Assembly: GCA_034509425.1 (NCBI GenBank)
Contig: JAVTVJ010000072.1
Span: 3,906,001-3,970,000 of the forward strand
DNA length: 64,000 bases
From: Eopsaltria australis
Lineage: Eukaryota > Chordata > Aves > Passeriformes > Petroicidae
Direction of reading: 5' to 3'
Shown here: in pieces, positions 38,641 to 51,070 of the stretch
Layout of the letters: the number at the start of each line of letters is the position of its first letter
Position numbering within the stretch: the stretch's first letter is position 1
Notes under the pieces: generated by a model
Databases searched by the model: none
The model's input: the letters and a program-made list of their open reading frames with translations, nothing else
What the model was told of the DNA's origin: nothing
Made by a program: the position numbers and the translations under genes

Positions 38641-40960
38641 CTTCCTTATCATTTCAGGATTACAAATGTAGTTGGCAAGTCAGATCCTGACCTATGAAGA
38701 TATCTGCACACACTGTATTTATCCAGAACTAGGCCTTTTAAGGCAGAGACAATGTACACAGCTTTTAAGCAAACATTTGCATAAAGTATATGACAATTTA
38801 GGTTCACATATAAAACCCTCCAGTACTTTTTCAGAGGGTTTGTCAACATTGATAGAATGTTTAAAAATCCTCTTTTCTAAATGATGGCAAAGGACGAGGA
38901 CCTTAGCCACATCTGCATTTACTGGATCAGGGGCATGTGCTTTTTGAGAGTAAATATTAAACTGGGAGTTGTAGAGACATCCTCCTTTGCACAAAGATCC
39001 TCCAGCATAAAACCACATTGCTGTGCCTAAGACCTCTTGCCACTGATATAACATTAAGTTTACTTTCTAAACAGCTTAATAGACTGAGTTTTAATATTGT
39101 AGCATCTTAACTCACCCCTGTAAGCCATCTGGGAACTAGATCAATTGCTTTTTGAAAAGTACAGAAAAAAAGAGTTTCTGTCTCACAGATTTGGCATTTC
39201 CTTTTCTTATCTTCTTATCTGCGCTCTGGGGCTGGACAAGTAAACACAGACACATTTAAATGACTATGTAGAAGTTCAAACTACCATAGCCTGTGGTTGT
39301 ACAATCACTTAAATAGCCACAGATGCATGTTAGTGATTACATGTAAACAGATACTAAATGGTATTTAAATGTACAGGTATGCAGTCATCCAGCCCACACA
39401 GCCAGGAATTGTGCATCTTTCAGGTTCTAATGGTTCCATACCATACTGTGCATATCATACAGTACTGACATTTTCTCATATAAGAATCCAGGATTCTTTT
39501 TTTTTACTATAATTCTATATTCTTTACTAACTTTTATTTTTGTAAGTGACTATATGCACTTTGTGTAGTAGTATTGAACATTCTCCAGGAAGCCGTGGCC
39601 ATATTGTAGCTCCATGAGCTGTAACAGCTGCTTTATTTACTTAGTGCTTTAGCAATTTCATACAGATTAAAGCCACAGCACAAGAGAGCTATTAAAAATT
39701 GAAAGGAATTATAGCAATTTTGCTGGTCTGTTTTCTCTAAATGATCTGGTAAACTGCAGAGCTAGAAAACTCCAGAACAATTTCCACACAATTTTGTCCA
39801 GTTGTCAGTAGACTAAGAGGGGGTTGAAGTGGGTCCTAATAATCAAACACGTGGTTAATGGGATATGTATTCCTTTCAAAGAAGGCAACCTGAAGACTCA
39901 TCAATAATTATAAATTGCTGCAAATTATTGAAGCTGGTTTATCTCCTGGGCATAGCAACAGAAAAAAGTATTGCAGAGGCAGCAGTATTTGGGGAGATGT
40001 GATGATGAGGCAAAAGGCTATTCTGATCCATTTTTATAGTAGTTGTCTTTGCAACAGTCCTGAGGCAGCCCCAGTAAGGGCAGGATGAAAGGTTTAGATT
40101 TGCCTGAGGAATTGACAATATTCTCCCATTCTTCCATTGGTCTGAATTGACTCTGTTCACTAGAATAAAAATCTTGTTTAATTTTGCATCTTTTGCAATA
40201 ACTGTGGAACCGAGGGACCTGAGGGCAGGGATTGATTTACTGCCTCTTTAGTGTTTAGGTGCACTGACCAACAAATTGCTTGCTAATTTCAAAGGACTGA
40301 CGTATTTAAAGGAAGATGCTGCCCTACTGTTGCAGAGAGAATATGCAAAATTCACTGGATTTTTTCATACAGCTGAAGCTCTTAAACAACAGCAACCTTT
40401 AGTATTACTGCAACTAGGATAAAAAAATTGCAAAACCAGAGTGACTGTAAATATTAAACCAAGAGAACGCAAAAGAAGATAAAGAACTTAATAAAATGCT
40501 TATGTATAAGGCTAGAAGTGACAAGATCATCTTACCAGCCCTACTGCCTTCCTGAGAAATTCTTAATATTGGAGAACATGAGGTTTCACTCAGGCATTCT
40601 TTGACTTAGTTATAAAAATTGAGCTAGGCTAAAATATTTCACCAGAAAACAGGCAGAGTCCAAAAGTATGTCTTAGAAATGATGGCTCTGATGTAAATTA
40701 AACCTTGTGACCCCCAAATTTATGAGCAAGCTCTAGCAGTTACGTGCCTGTACTGAGCTATCAAAGTGATGAGTCATTGTATCCCTTGTTTTTCTCTCTG
40801 CAAGTGACTTATCGGTGTTACTCAAGGCAGACAGGAATAAAGCCAAAACTGTAAGAGAGTAAGTCTTGTTAATGGTGTGCTGGGAATGGTCTGTGAGGGA
40901 CAGACTGGGAATAGTGAAGGACAGAGGTTCATTCTGATGTCCTCGTCAATACCTCAGGTA
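38641..40960. other. Intergenic, no gene recognised
   Basis: AT-rich unique sequence with no supported feature. Confidence 0.45.
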
Positions 40961-40965
40961 AACAC

Positions 40966-41090
40966 TATCATAGAATGGTTTAGATTGGAAAAGACCTTTA
41001 AGACCATTGAGTCCAACCATTAACCCAGCACTACCAAGTCCAACACTAAACCATGTCCTAAGTGCCTCATCATAGCCCCAAGGCTCCAAA
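40966..41090 (-). mobile_element. CR1 3' end fragment
   Basis: ATCATAGAATGGTTTAGATT, then 'aagaccattgagtccaacca' and TTAACCCAGCACTACCAAGT, form the reverse complement of a CR1 terminus. Confidence 0.92.
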
Positions 41091-43640
41091 TACTCAGCAG
41101 TAAAGTCCTCTCCTTGCAGAGTTGCACAGATAAAGCCAAGGTGCAGTGTGCAGGTGCATTAGGCTGCAATTACCTGAGGGGCCCCCAGAGTGCTCTTACA
41201 GTCCTTTTCTGCAGTTTCATGTCCCCACAACATCCATATCCTGTATCAGGAATCAGCCCTGGTATGGTCTAACACATATACACCCTGTACAGTTTTTTAA
41301 GAGTAAAAGTGTCCTTGGTGCTCATTTATGTGAAGCAGCTTTCAAAACAGCACCCTACTGCATAAATAAACAACCAGGCCACTGTCATCCAGAAAATAGC
41401 AGGAGTGAGGGTGAGGCATCCCCAAAGAGCAGTGCAAATACTAATTTTCACAATATTCCTGTGGCAAGCGTGGTTCAAGTTGCAGAACTATAAGGTGAAT
41501 GCGCAACATAAGCACAGGCCACAGGCAGAGGAGATGCAGGAACCAGACTCCAGCTCCTTCAGATCTGTTCCTCAGATAGCCTAGAAATGTTTTACATGTG
41601 CAGTACTAATAATCAAAAAGCATGCCAGCCTTGAACTGAAGGAGTGCTAAACTGATCAATATGACAAAATGTTTTGAAGCAGCATTAGCTTGCAAAGCTG
41701 CTCAAATCTGTTTCGTTCAGGCTGTGTTAAAATTAATTTTAATGCATTTTAGCAAGTGTGTCAAAAGAATTCTGAGGGGAGAAGTCTATTGATACAGATC
41801 ACTCACCAGACCCAGAGTGAACAGTTTTACAGCCTGGCATATAAAAACAACTTTTGTCTATTTAGCAAGATGCCCTAGGAACCAATTTTCTAGAGCCATT
41901 GTAATTGCTCACCATGAAAATTGCAGGTTGTGTTCAAGAAAGGCTAAACACCAGCAGAACCTTTGTGTGTTTGCTCCACTTTCTGCCGAGCAGCTTTGGC
42001 TGCAGCTTTCTGAGCATCGTATCTCATTTACAAGGTGACCCAGAACACAAAACCTTGTAATTAGCCTGAAAACCCAACCTGCTTTCTCTCCCTGCCTGCC
42101 AGCCCCCTCGCCTTCTGCTGCCCTTGGTTGCGATGGCAGCGTTTTCCCAACAAAGGGGGGTCTCATGCAGAAAGAGAACAGCGGAGCCAAGATATTCAGT
42201 GCTTTTGCATGCACCCAGATAAATATTCATGATGCAACTGTGCGCTTAAGAGCTGCTTTTTGAATTGAGTTCTAAGGCTATTGTTCACCCTCAAATAACA
42301 CCCAGAAGAAACTTTTCCTTATTTAAAAATAAACAAATTCTTAGATAGGCTGCAAATGTGAAACTACCTTCCTTCCCCAAACAGCAATAGGGAAGTGCCA
42401 AGAGAGGAGGAAGAGGATGAATCAGGTGCTTGACCAGTGTAAATTGGTCTGTTGAGATCTGTAAAACCTCCCCAGCTTTGACTAGGTGACAATTATCATT
42501 TGGCCCATTGTATTTATGGTACAATCAAAAGCAGAATCATTCTAACTGATGAGAAGTTATGCGATGGTCTATGCAATACTTCTAAGTATACAAATTACTT
42601 ACATGGTACAAATCACAAAAGGTCGTAAGTAAATACTTACATCTGCAAATGTATTAAGCTGCTGATCTTCTTCTAAATGATTTCCCATCTTATCCTGTGT
42701 CATGTCATTGAATTTTTTTCTTTGCCTTGAGATGGTACAACAACCAAAATGTCTGAATATGCTTAGGCACACATTTCAGCACTAAAAAAAAAAAAAAAAG
42801 CAAAAGTACTCTGGGATGATTTCAACAGCATTTTTTTTTTTTAGAATAGTTAACATCTAGCTGACCAGGGCTTATTTTAGCTCATAAATCTTATAAGCAT
42901 CAAAAAAGATGCTGTACCTTCAGCAGAACACTGATTACTATAATACATCTTTCTGTCATAAACTGACAGAGATGCAGATACAAAAAAATAGAAGGACTTG
43001 AGTGGTAGACATCAACTTCAGGTTTGGTGACACTAAAGCTCAAGGAAAGAGGAAAAACTGAGGAAAGAAGGCTGCTTCTATCTGGATATCCACATTTGGA
43101 TTAAGGATTTTATACTTTTTAACCAGTGTATGAATGTTATATCCATCTGTTAGTGGCAGGCTGCTGTGAAGTGAAAGACTGAGAAGTACTCTATCACTAC
43201 AAAGTGCATTTTGGTTTCTTCTGAAAAATACAAAGTAGACTGTAATTCATTCTTGAAATAACAGAATTTGCTTAATGTTGAAATTAATAACTTACGTAGT
43301 TGCTTAGCAACTCAGACAATACTGACATCCTTACCCAGGTATCGAGCTCCTTTTCTGAATTTCTGACATTATCTTTCATTTAAAGCTTTGGAGTAGCTTC
43401 CCTGCCTCTTCTGCTCTAAATCCAAGGCTCTCCCCTTTTCTCTCTGTACAAGAGGTAGCCTTGATTTAGGGGAATTGATTCCACAGAATTGAAAACTGTT
43501 ATGTATTTGACACATCTTTATGGTCTTTGAACCGTTTATGAGGAAAGGCAGCTGACTTTTGTTTTCATTAAGTAATTTGGTTAATTTTAATTGATTTTTT
43601 TAACCTCTTTTTTGTCCTGAACCACACATGTTACTGATGT
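41091..43640. other. Intergenic, no gene recognised
   Basis: Contains an A16 run at 42784-42799 and a T12 run at 42831-42842 facing it, but no coding or RNA feature that can be supported. Confidence 0.45.
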
Positions 43641-43689
43641 GACTGGGATAAGTGGAAAAGTGGGCTTAATAGGATCCAGGAACAAACTT

Positions 43690-43950
43690 TCGTGCTGTAA
43701 AAGAGAACTTTGAACCAGACTTGGATTGGATGTACTGAGTGAAATTACAAGAGGACAATTTTCCAGCAACAAGGCACAGCAAGAGAAATGCCAATGACAT
43801 GTAAGGAAGGAATTCTTCCATGGTGAGAGTAGTTAAGCACTGAAACAGGTTGACCAAAGAGGCAGTGAATTTCCTTCCTTGGCAATTCTCAAGACTCACC
43901 TGGATGACTGCCAGAAATCCTTTCCATTCATGTTTTCTGTGATTCCATCT
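43690..43950 (+). mobile_element. Degraded CR1 3' fragment
   Basis: The words AAGGAATTCTTCCATGGTGA, 'gcactgaaacaggttgacca' and TGTTTTCTGTGATTCCATCT follow the CR1 order but are diverged. The left edge is uncertain. Confidence 0.55.
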
Positions 43951-44339
43951 AGGGGACAAGTTATTTGTGTTTTTCTGTGTTTTCTGCACTGGGACACATT
44001 ATGGATTACGTTCCCCACTGAAATACATTATGAAGATGACTAGGCCCCATGGTGAGGCTTAGATAATGGAACAGAGCATGAGAAAATAGGGAGCATAACA
44101 AGAGGAACTGCCAAACATAACAAACAGCAGAGTGAGCAGCTGGCAAACATTACAGTGTAACACCATGAGAAACGGCTGGATTTCACAGCTAGTTACGGGG
44201 AACTGTGTGAGAGAAGGACAGGCTCCCCAGGTAACTGTAAGAGAACTGGAGGACAATATTTGGGATATTTTTGGGGAGTGCAGTCTTGGGAAAAAACCCA
44301 CAGTGTCCAGGTTACTGTATCAATAAACCTTGTAGAGGT

Positions 44340-44531
44340 TTGAAAAAACTTCTTCACAGAAAGGGCTGTCAAGCATTGGAATAGGCTGCCCAGGGAAGTG
44401 GTAGAGTCACTATCCATGAAGATATTTAAAAAATGTGTAAATGTGGCACTTAGGGACATGGTTTAGAGGTGGACCTGGCAGTTGGACTGGATGATCTTAG
44501 AGGTCTTTTCCAACCTTAATAATTCTGTATC
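44340..44531 (+). mobile_element. CR1 3' end fragment
   Basis: 'ttggaataggctgcccaggg', 'aagtggtagagtcactatcc', 'ggacctggcagttggactgg', 'atgatcttagaggtcttttc' and AATAATTCTGTATC mark a sense-strand CR1 tail. It begins just downstream of an AATAAA word at 44322. Confidence 0.92.
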
Positions 44532-47388
44532 ATGTAAGGCTGAGATGTAATAGCTGAAGGTATCAGAAATGCCAAGTGTGATTATGGATGTAGCAAAACT
44601 GGAACCAATGGGGAAAAAGTAACTGAAGTTGTTTATTTGGGAGGAGACAAGGGTGGGAAAAGAGATGGATCAAGGTGGGGGGCAGGAATTATAAGCATGG
44701 GAAAATGGAGAAAAGTGTGGATAGCTGAGGACAGCCATGTATAAGCAAGCTGCTGGTTGATACAGCTGTCTGATCGACTGCAGTCTCTCTCACCTTCTTC
44801 CTATATCCTATTCTTTACTATATTTTTCCTGTGCAGTCTCACTCTATAGCCTGTGCTTGTGTGGAGAAGTCCAAGTGTCAGCAGCCAGAGAAGGGGCCAT
44901 GAGTCACAAGGGTTCACAGTGCTAACAACAGGACAGCACAGGATGTAGACATCCCTCTGTGATGAGGGAAAGGAGATTAAGGCTGCGACCTAGGAGTTGC
45001 CAGTGTGAAGTGGAAGAATTGGCAGAGCTGCTTCTGGGGAGAGCTGATACCCAGTCATTACAGCACTCATTCCTTAGTCCCTCCTCGTTCCAGGTGGGGC
45101 AGGATCAGGCTGAATACCTTTAGAAGGAACAGAACTTTGAAGGGCTGGATATAAAATGTTTTGCCCAGTTTAGTAACATGACTTTTTTAACCTTGACATT
45201 TCTGATCCAAACATCATAGTACATATTGCTGAAAAACAACAAAAAGCCAGGAAGAGGGCTGAGGGAAAGAAGTATGCAGCAGTAGATGTTTGCTTATTCT
45301 TTTCTTAATTGCTTGGCTGCCATGGAGATAAGCATAGTGCACAGTTCCAGCAGGAACTACTGTTTTTCTTGCACATGCAATTCTATAGCTCTGTGTATGT
45401 CTACCAAGCCTTAAAAATAAAGTATTTCAGGAGAGGTTGGCTTTAGGAATTCCAAACCTCGCATCTACAAACTGTATTGTCTTTCAATGGTCTCTCAAAG
45501 ACTTGAGACTAAGGACTGTCTCCCCATATCTGAGGTTTTGAAATGAGTTTTGAAGAACAAAAGTTTTGTCTGTGAGTTGCTATAATAATTTATTTAACTC
45601 TATGAGATTTGTTCTGTGGTTTTTTTCTTCTATTTCAGTAAGGCTTGGGCAGCTGAGAAAAAAAAGAGGAGATGATGGCAAGCTATTGGCATTTTATTTG
45701 ATATTTGATTCTTCTTTCCATAGGGAGCTCCAACAGGACGACAGACTGCAGCCACAAGACACCCAAAATTAGGAAATAATAGAAAATGGGCAGCTGCTTT
45801 GCTTAATGTTTTTGGAGGCTACTGTAAGTGATTTCCTGAGGCAAAAGATTATGCTTCAATAACTGGGGACTCCTGAGGGGTACAAAATAATTGGCCTAAA
45901 GCAACTACCAGCAAGGAAATTTCAGGATACATAGCAAGGATTCAGCAGCTGGCACCTCTTATTCTTCATGTTAAGCAGAAGTGACCCATCCCATATTACC
46001 AGTGTACATGTTTATATGAGTAAAATTGAGGAAAGAGTGATAGGATGAGGGGAGAATAACTTGTGTTTAAAATTAATATCACCTTCCTTTCTCATAGGGT
46101 TTTGTATTGATTTTCATTACTTTAATTTGAAAGGGTTACAGTCCTTGTTTTTTGAATATATCACTGTCATATTGGGTATTCAGCAGCTTCTAGGCAAGTG
46201 TTCTAAAACTTGACTATAGTTGCCATAAATCTCTGATTCAATAATCAATAATTATTCCATACAAAGTAGGACACGTTGGGATGCTGAGGGCTCTTCATCT
46301 CAGACTTCCTGGTATCAAGAATGTTCCACTCTTTTATTTGTGCAGGTAAGGTCTGACAAATTAAAGGAAGGTCACTATGCGCATGCACATGGATTGAGGG
46401 AGCAAGGATTGAGCAGTGATACTCCAGTTCTTCTTACTCTACTCTTACTGCAAAAGCCTAAAACTGATCTGTGGCCCTTCCCTCATTCACACACATTTAT
46501 CACATTCTGTGAAGTTTGGTGCAGAGAAAGACTCCTGCTATCAGCAGGATACTTGTTGGTTGCTTGCAGTTCAAATTAGCCTGTGAGGTGCCACTTGAGA
46601 AACTGCAATGTAGTTTCATGGGGAGAGTGTTCAAAAAGAGCTTCAGATCCTGATTTCCACAGGCAGAGAAACACTGTCTCTGCAGCATTGTCTCTGATGT
46701 CAACCTCAGAGTTCTTTTATAAAAGAGATGACAGCACTGCTTTCTCCTCTCACTGTGTTCTCTTTCCTCCTTAGCTCCTGCGTGTGTATTAGGTCAGACC
46801 ATCCTCTACAGGACTTTACAGAATGTGAATTGTTAGCATATAAGATTGACACTTCTAGCCAAATTTTTAGGGCTTGGGCATCAAACAAAGTGGAACTTTG
46901 TAGAATCTAAAATTTGAATCTAGGCATCAGGAGGGATAACTTTAGTGAATAGCTCCTGTAAATCTTGCCTTGCTAGAATTATTAATACCACTTCTTCCTT
47001 CCGTCACTTTGACCTCAGAAGGTCATCTGGTTATTCCCAGACCAGTTCCACTTTTGAAACAAAGAGAAGCCAAGGTGATATATATATTCATGCTTAACAC
47101 AAATGCAGTGCTACTAACCCTGTAAATCAGAATACAAGATGAAATTATTTGATATCCTCCTTCTAATGAAATAACTCATTCTTACTTTTACTTGAACACA
47201 AAGAGGCTTAAACAGCAGCTGTAGCTCCAATGGTCACCTATTTAATTACACCTTCACTATGTTAGTAAGCATGCAGAGGGAGCACCAGAGGCTGTAGCTG
47301 TAGAAATCACTGAATGGAACACAGTAACTTGTTCTACTACTAAATATTTATAACTTTATGAATCCCTAGCTCACCTCTGTGACAGTCA

Positions 47389-47505
47389 CCAATTTTGTTG
47401 TAAATAATAATATGCTGAGAGAATGTCTCTGCTTTGTGGTAGAAGCCCAATTTTGTTGTAAATAATAATATGCTGAGAGAATGTCTCTGCTTTGTGGTAG
47501 AAGCC
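47389..47505. repeat. Perfect tandem duplication, 58-bp unit
   Basis: Two adjacent copies of a 58-bp unit beginning AATTTTGTTGTAAATAATAA are identical over the whole length. The unit is unique sequence, not a microsatellite, so this is a recent duplication or an assembly artefact. Confidence 0.97.
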
Positions 47506-47658
47506 AAATGTGGATTATAATCATAAGCATTTTAATTAAATGTGTATAGAAACAGTAAAACAATCCAAGCAAGGAATATTATGTGCAGACAAGCAAATAC
47601 ATGAGCAAAAATGTAAACATGTAACAAGCAACACATGGACAAATATCAATGATTCTAT

Positions 47659-47753
47659 TGAAAACTGAGTAGAGATCCCAGATTAAAAGCTGTCAGTGGA
47701 GGCTCTGAAAACTGAGTAGAGATCCCAGATTAAAAGCTGTCAGTGGAGGCTCT
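47659..47753. repeat. Perfect tandem duplication, 47-bp unit
   Basis: Two adjacent identical copies of a 47-bp unit beginning TGAAAACTGAGTAGAGATCC. It is the second perfect duplication within 370 bases, with a different unit and length. Confidence 0.97.
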
Positions 47754-50390
47754 CAATACAGACAGATTCACTCATATGATGTTGCATTCAAGTCTATGTG
47801 CAAAGAGGAAGCACACCTTGTGTGTAAAGGCCAAGAAGTTATTGTTAGCAAAGGTAAGATCTTAAGTCTAATTTGGGAGTCATTATTGGTCTAGATGTAA
47901 TTATTGCAGAAAAAAAATAATGCAGGTAGAATATTTCTGGACAGATAAAAAGCCATAATAATCACAGTAATACAACTGCAATTGCAAAGCACACACCTTT
48001 TAGTTTCTGCCATTTTCACCCTTCCATTGCTCTTCTGTGTCCAAAGGTCAGTGGTTTCATGCTGGTGTCAGCAGGGGAGTATTACAACAAGTGGGCAACA
48101 TGTGGAATCCTTTACCAGGAGAAATATGATGTTAATTTTGATAGCATGGTATGGATAATACTGTGTACACACAAACTGTATGTTTGCTAACCTGCCTGTA
48201 CACCTTTCTCATTCATCCTTGGTCTGCAGCTCCAGGTTACATAGCACCATTTATATTAAATTTAGGTTTATGTATGTTGTATACTATTTCTTTGCTCTTC
48301 TTCCTGGCCCTAACCCCAGTTTTGTCCAGCTCCAGGTCTGCAGGTGAATTGATCATGACTGATCTTTTTATGTCATGGGGTCCTGTGCTGATCCTGTGCC
48401 CCATCTCTTCTCATTCCATAACTGTAATCCTGTCTGCCACACCTTGTGGTTCTCATTGCAGACCTGTATTTTTCTACTCAGTAGCATTTTATTAGAGTTG
48501 TAAAATTCTTGATCTACCTGGAACAACTGCCTGTTACTGTCATCTATAGTAAACAATGCTTCTGTCACACAAAGATGACCCAAACAGATCTGGTATAGAT
48601 ATGGCAGTTAAAAAATTGCTGCCACATCCAAACCACATGAAATAAAGCTGCAGGCAGGTCACAAGAAACTATGACAGAGCAGACAAGCCTCGGTCCTGAA
48701 CCCTTGCAGCCTCAATACCAGGCTTATGGCATGGCACTAGCAGTGGCAATATCACATTACAGGGCTACAACATTGGTATGTTGCCCATGGGAAAAAGATA
48801 TTAGGCAAAAGCAACACAAACCTGAATTCCTATCGCAGTTATGAAGCTTCATGCCTGTGGCAGGAGGATGGTCTTGTGCCACAGGGGGCAAAGAGGTGTG
48901 AGGGAGCAGCAAGAACAAGGCTTCTCCACAAGTGGTGACTCAGGAGCTGAGGATGACCTCATCACAGGCAGGAATAGTGCCCTCTTCAATCAGAACAGAT
49001 TTGCAGCACCCAGGCCCAGTGGGTGGCAATTTTCCTTCTTACCAGTGCCATCTCCTTCTCACACCTTTTGCTTCTACTGCTTTGAAGCCATTCTTGATCC
49101 TGGCTTAATGACACTCTTGTTTGTGGGAAATTACTGTCTCATGTGCTTAGATTCTGAGAAGAATTTATCCTTTTTCTTAGGTTTGTGGAGGGTTTTTCTA
49201 AGGGCAGAAAATTGACTTATGAGCGGCAAAGAACACTTTGCTCTTCTCCAAAAATGGGTGAAAGTAGTGATGGAGAACATCATGGCAGAAAGCTGGTCGA
49301 GAAATAGGTCAGCATCAGCATGCAGAGGTGGTAGAGGTGGTAAAAGGCAGAGGTGTGGATGGGCTGACAGCATGGGGAGAGGGCTGTTCTATGGTTGTGT
49401 TTCTTGCTGTTTTCTTCAAGAGTGGGACAGCTGGGGAGCTTTTGCCCCAGATGAGGGAATATTTTCCATGTGCTGAAAAGAGCATAGGTCTTGCTATGCA
49501 GAAAGCAAGTGGCTGTGCCCTATTCCCACATCCAGCATCTCACTACTGTCAAAAAGCACACTGAAGTTGGAGGCTGTTTCTGGAAGAAACTACTTCACAG
49601 GAGCAAGGAATGGTCTGTTCAGGCGTGTATGAGGGTGCCTATGGGCAGAGTGGAGTGGCTTTGGTGCCCTTCAGGAATGAGCATGTTGCATCACCTATAG
49701 AGATCTGCAGCAGAAGGCTTTGGATGAGTTTGTCTAGAAAGGGAAGACCTTAAAAGCAGTGGTGAAAGTCAAAAAGAACACTCAGTGTTGATGGCTTGTG
49801 ACAGAGAAGGTTCTCAAAATGTCAGCACATCTCCATGCAATGCCTTTAGTTACCCAGATAGCAAAAGTACAGGAAAGACAAAGGGGAGGGGAACCTGCTC
49901 TTGGCTGCAAAGAAAGGACAACCTGCAGTCTCCAGACAAATGCTTTAAACCTGCAGGTGCAATGTTGTTGGTTATTCCAGAAATGTGACTGGTTATTGTC
50001 AGGGTGAACAGAGACTCAGAAAGTTTCTTCTATAACTACTGTTCTGATATCTTCAGTTTCATGTCCTGTTGTTGACACTTTTGTTGTTTTTCCTCTCCTC
50101 ATTTGTGGCATTATCCCAGGTGCTCTGCCAGCCCATATCCACTCAACTGGACTTCAGACCTCCACTAAGAGATCTGGGTGTACACCATTGCTTATATGTG
50201 GGAGAAAAATTTGTCAGTGAAATGGAAATGTGTATTGTTTTTTCATGGAAATAAATATGAGAATATCTTCCCTATATCTGCAGCATGGCAAAGCCATAGG
50301 TTGACTCACATAACTGTTTGTGTGAGTTCTTCTTCCACTTCAAGTCACTGTGGTTCAGAAGCTGCTAAAGGACCCATGTGTTAAATGGTA
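47754..50390. other. Intergenic, no gene recognised
   Basis: Several short open frames, the largest 124 codons on the plus strand at 48841-49215. None has a recognisable domain. No repeat was identified by eye. Confidence 0.4.
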
Positions 50391-50394
50391 GAAA

Positions 50395-50640
50395 TACTAC
50401 AGAACTTTATTGGTTGTAATTTTTATTTTGTAAGTCGAGAGAAGGAAGAGTGTTTTAAAAAAGGGCTGACGAGTGCTAAAGGCAAGGTCAAAGTCATCCA
50501 CTGCACTCCCTTTGTCCACAAGTCCAGTCATTTTATCATAGACAGCAATGAGATTGTTCAGGTGTGACTGACACTTGGTAAACCTATGATGATTCTTCCT
50601 AATTACTTCCTTCTGCATGGGCCTAGAAATGTGCTCCAAG
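50395..50640 (-). mobile_element. CR1-type reverse transcriptase fragment
   Basis: The minus strand encodes QSHLNNLIAVYDKMTGLVDK followed by GSAVDDFDLAFS, the expected finger/palm pattern of CR1 ORF2 reverse transcriptase (compare the family pattern of a short 'NLI-FYD--T--VD-G-AVD---LDFSKAF' motif). It is truncated and decayed. Confidence 0.75.
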
Positions 50641-51070
50641 GGGCCTTGGTCCAGGATTTTTTCAGGCTGGCCAGCCTATAATTCCTGATCCTCTCTCTGA
50701 GATCCTTGTAGGCACTCTTGACCCTACTGATCTCCTCTGGCAGTGTTATTGGTGCCCATGTGGATAAGCAGCAGGGAGTGATAGCCCAAAATCCTTGGTA
50801 GTTCCTCTGCTACATCTTGGATCCGAGCCCCTGGCAAGCCATGAATCGATCTAGATTGCAAGCCAAGGAGGCAGATGGGGGCTTCTGTCCACCACAAATG
50901 GAAACCTACCCTGCCACTGCCTCCTGTCAATAGTATGTGGTTTATGCATGGGCAGCTCGGATGCTTCCACAGGTGCAACATTCTGCTTCTCTTCTGCTAC
51001 CAGGTCACCAAACCTGTTCTGCAACTGTCCTGCTAGTGGAGAAGGAGCCACCTTCCACGTGCCAGAAGTC
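50641..51070 (-). mobile_element. CR1 ORF1 SGNH/esterase-domain fragment
   Basis: The minus strand reads HGLPGARIQDVAEELPRI, then LLLIHMGTNNTARGD, and after a frameshift EISRVKSAYKDLRERI. This matches the SGNH-hydrolase-like esterase domain known in CR1 ORF1 proteins, including the GTN block. It is directly joined to a reverse transcriptase piece, so the intervening endonuclease region is missing. Confidence 0.7.
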
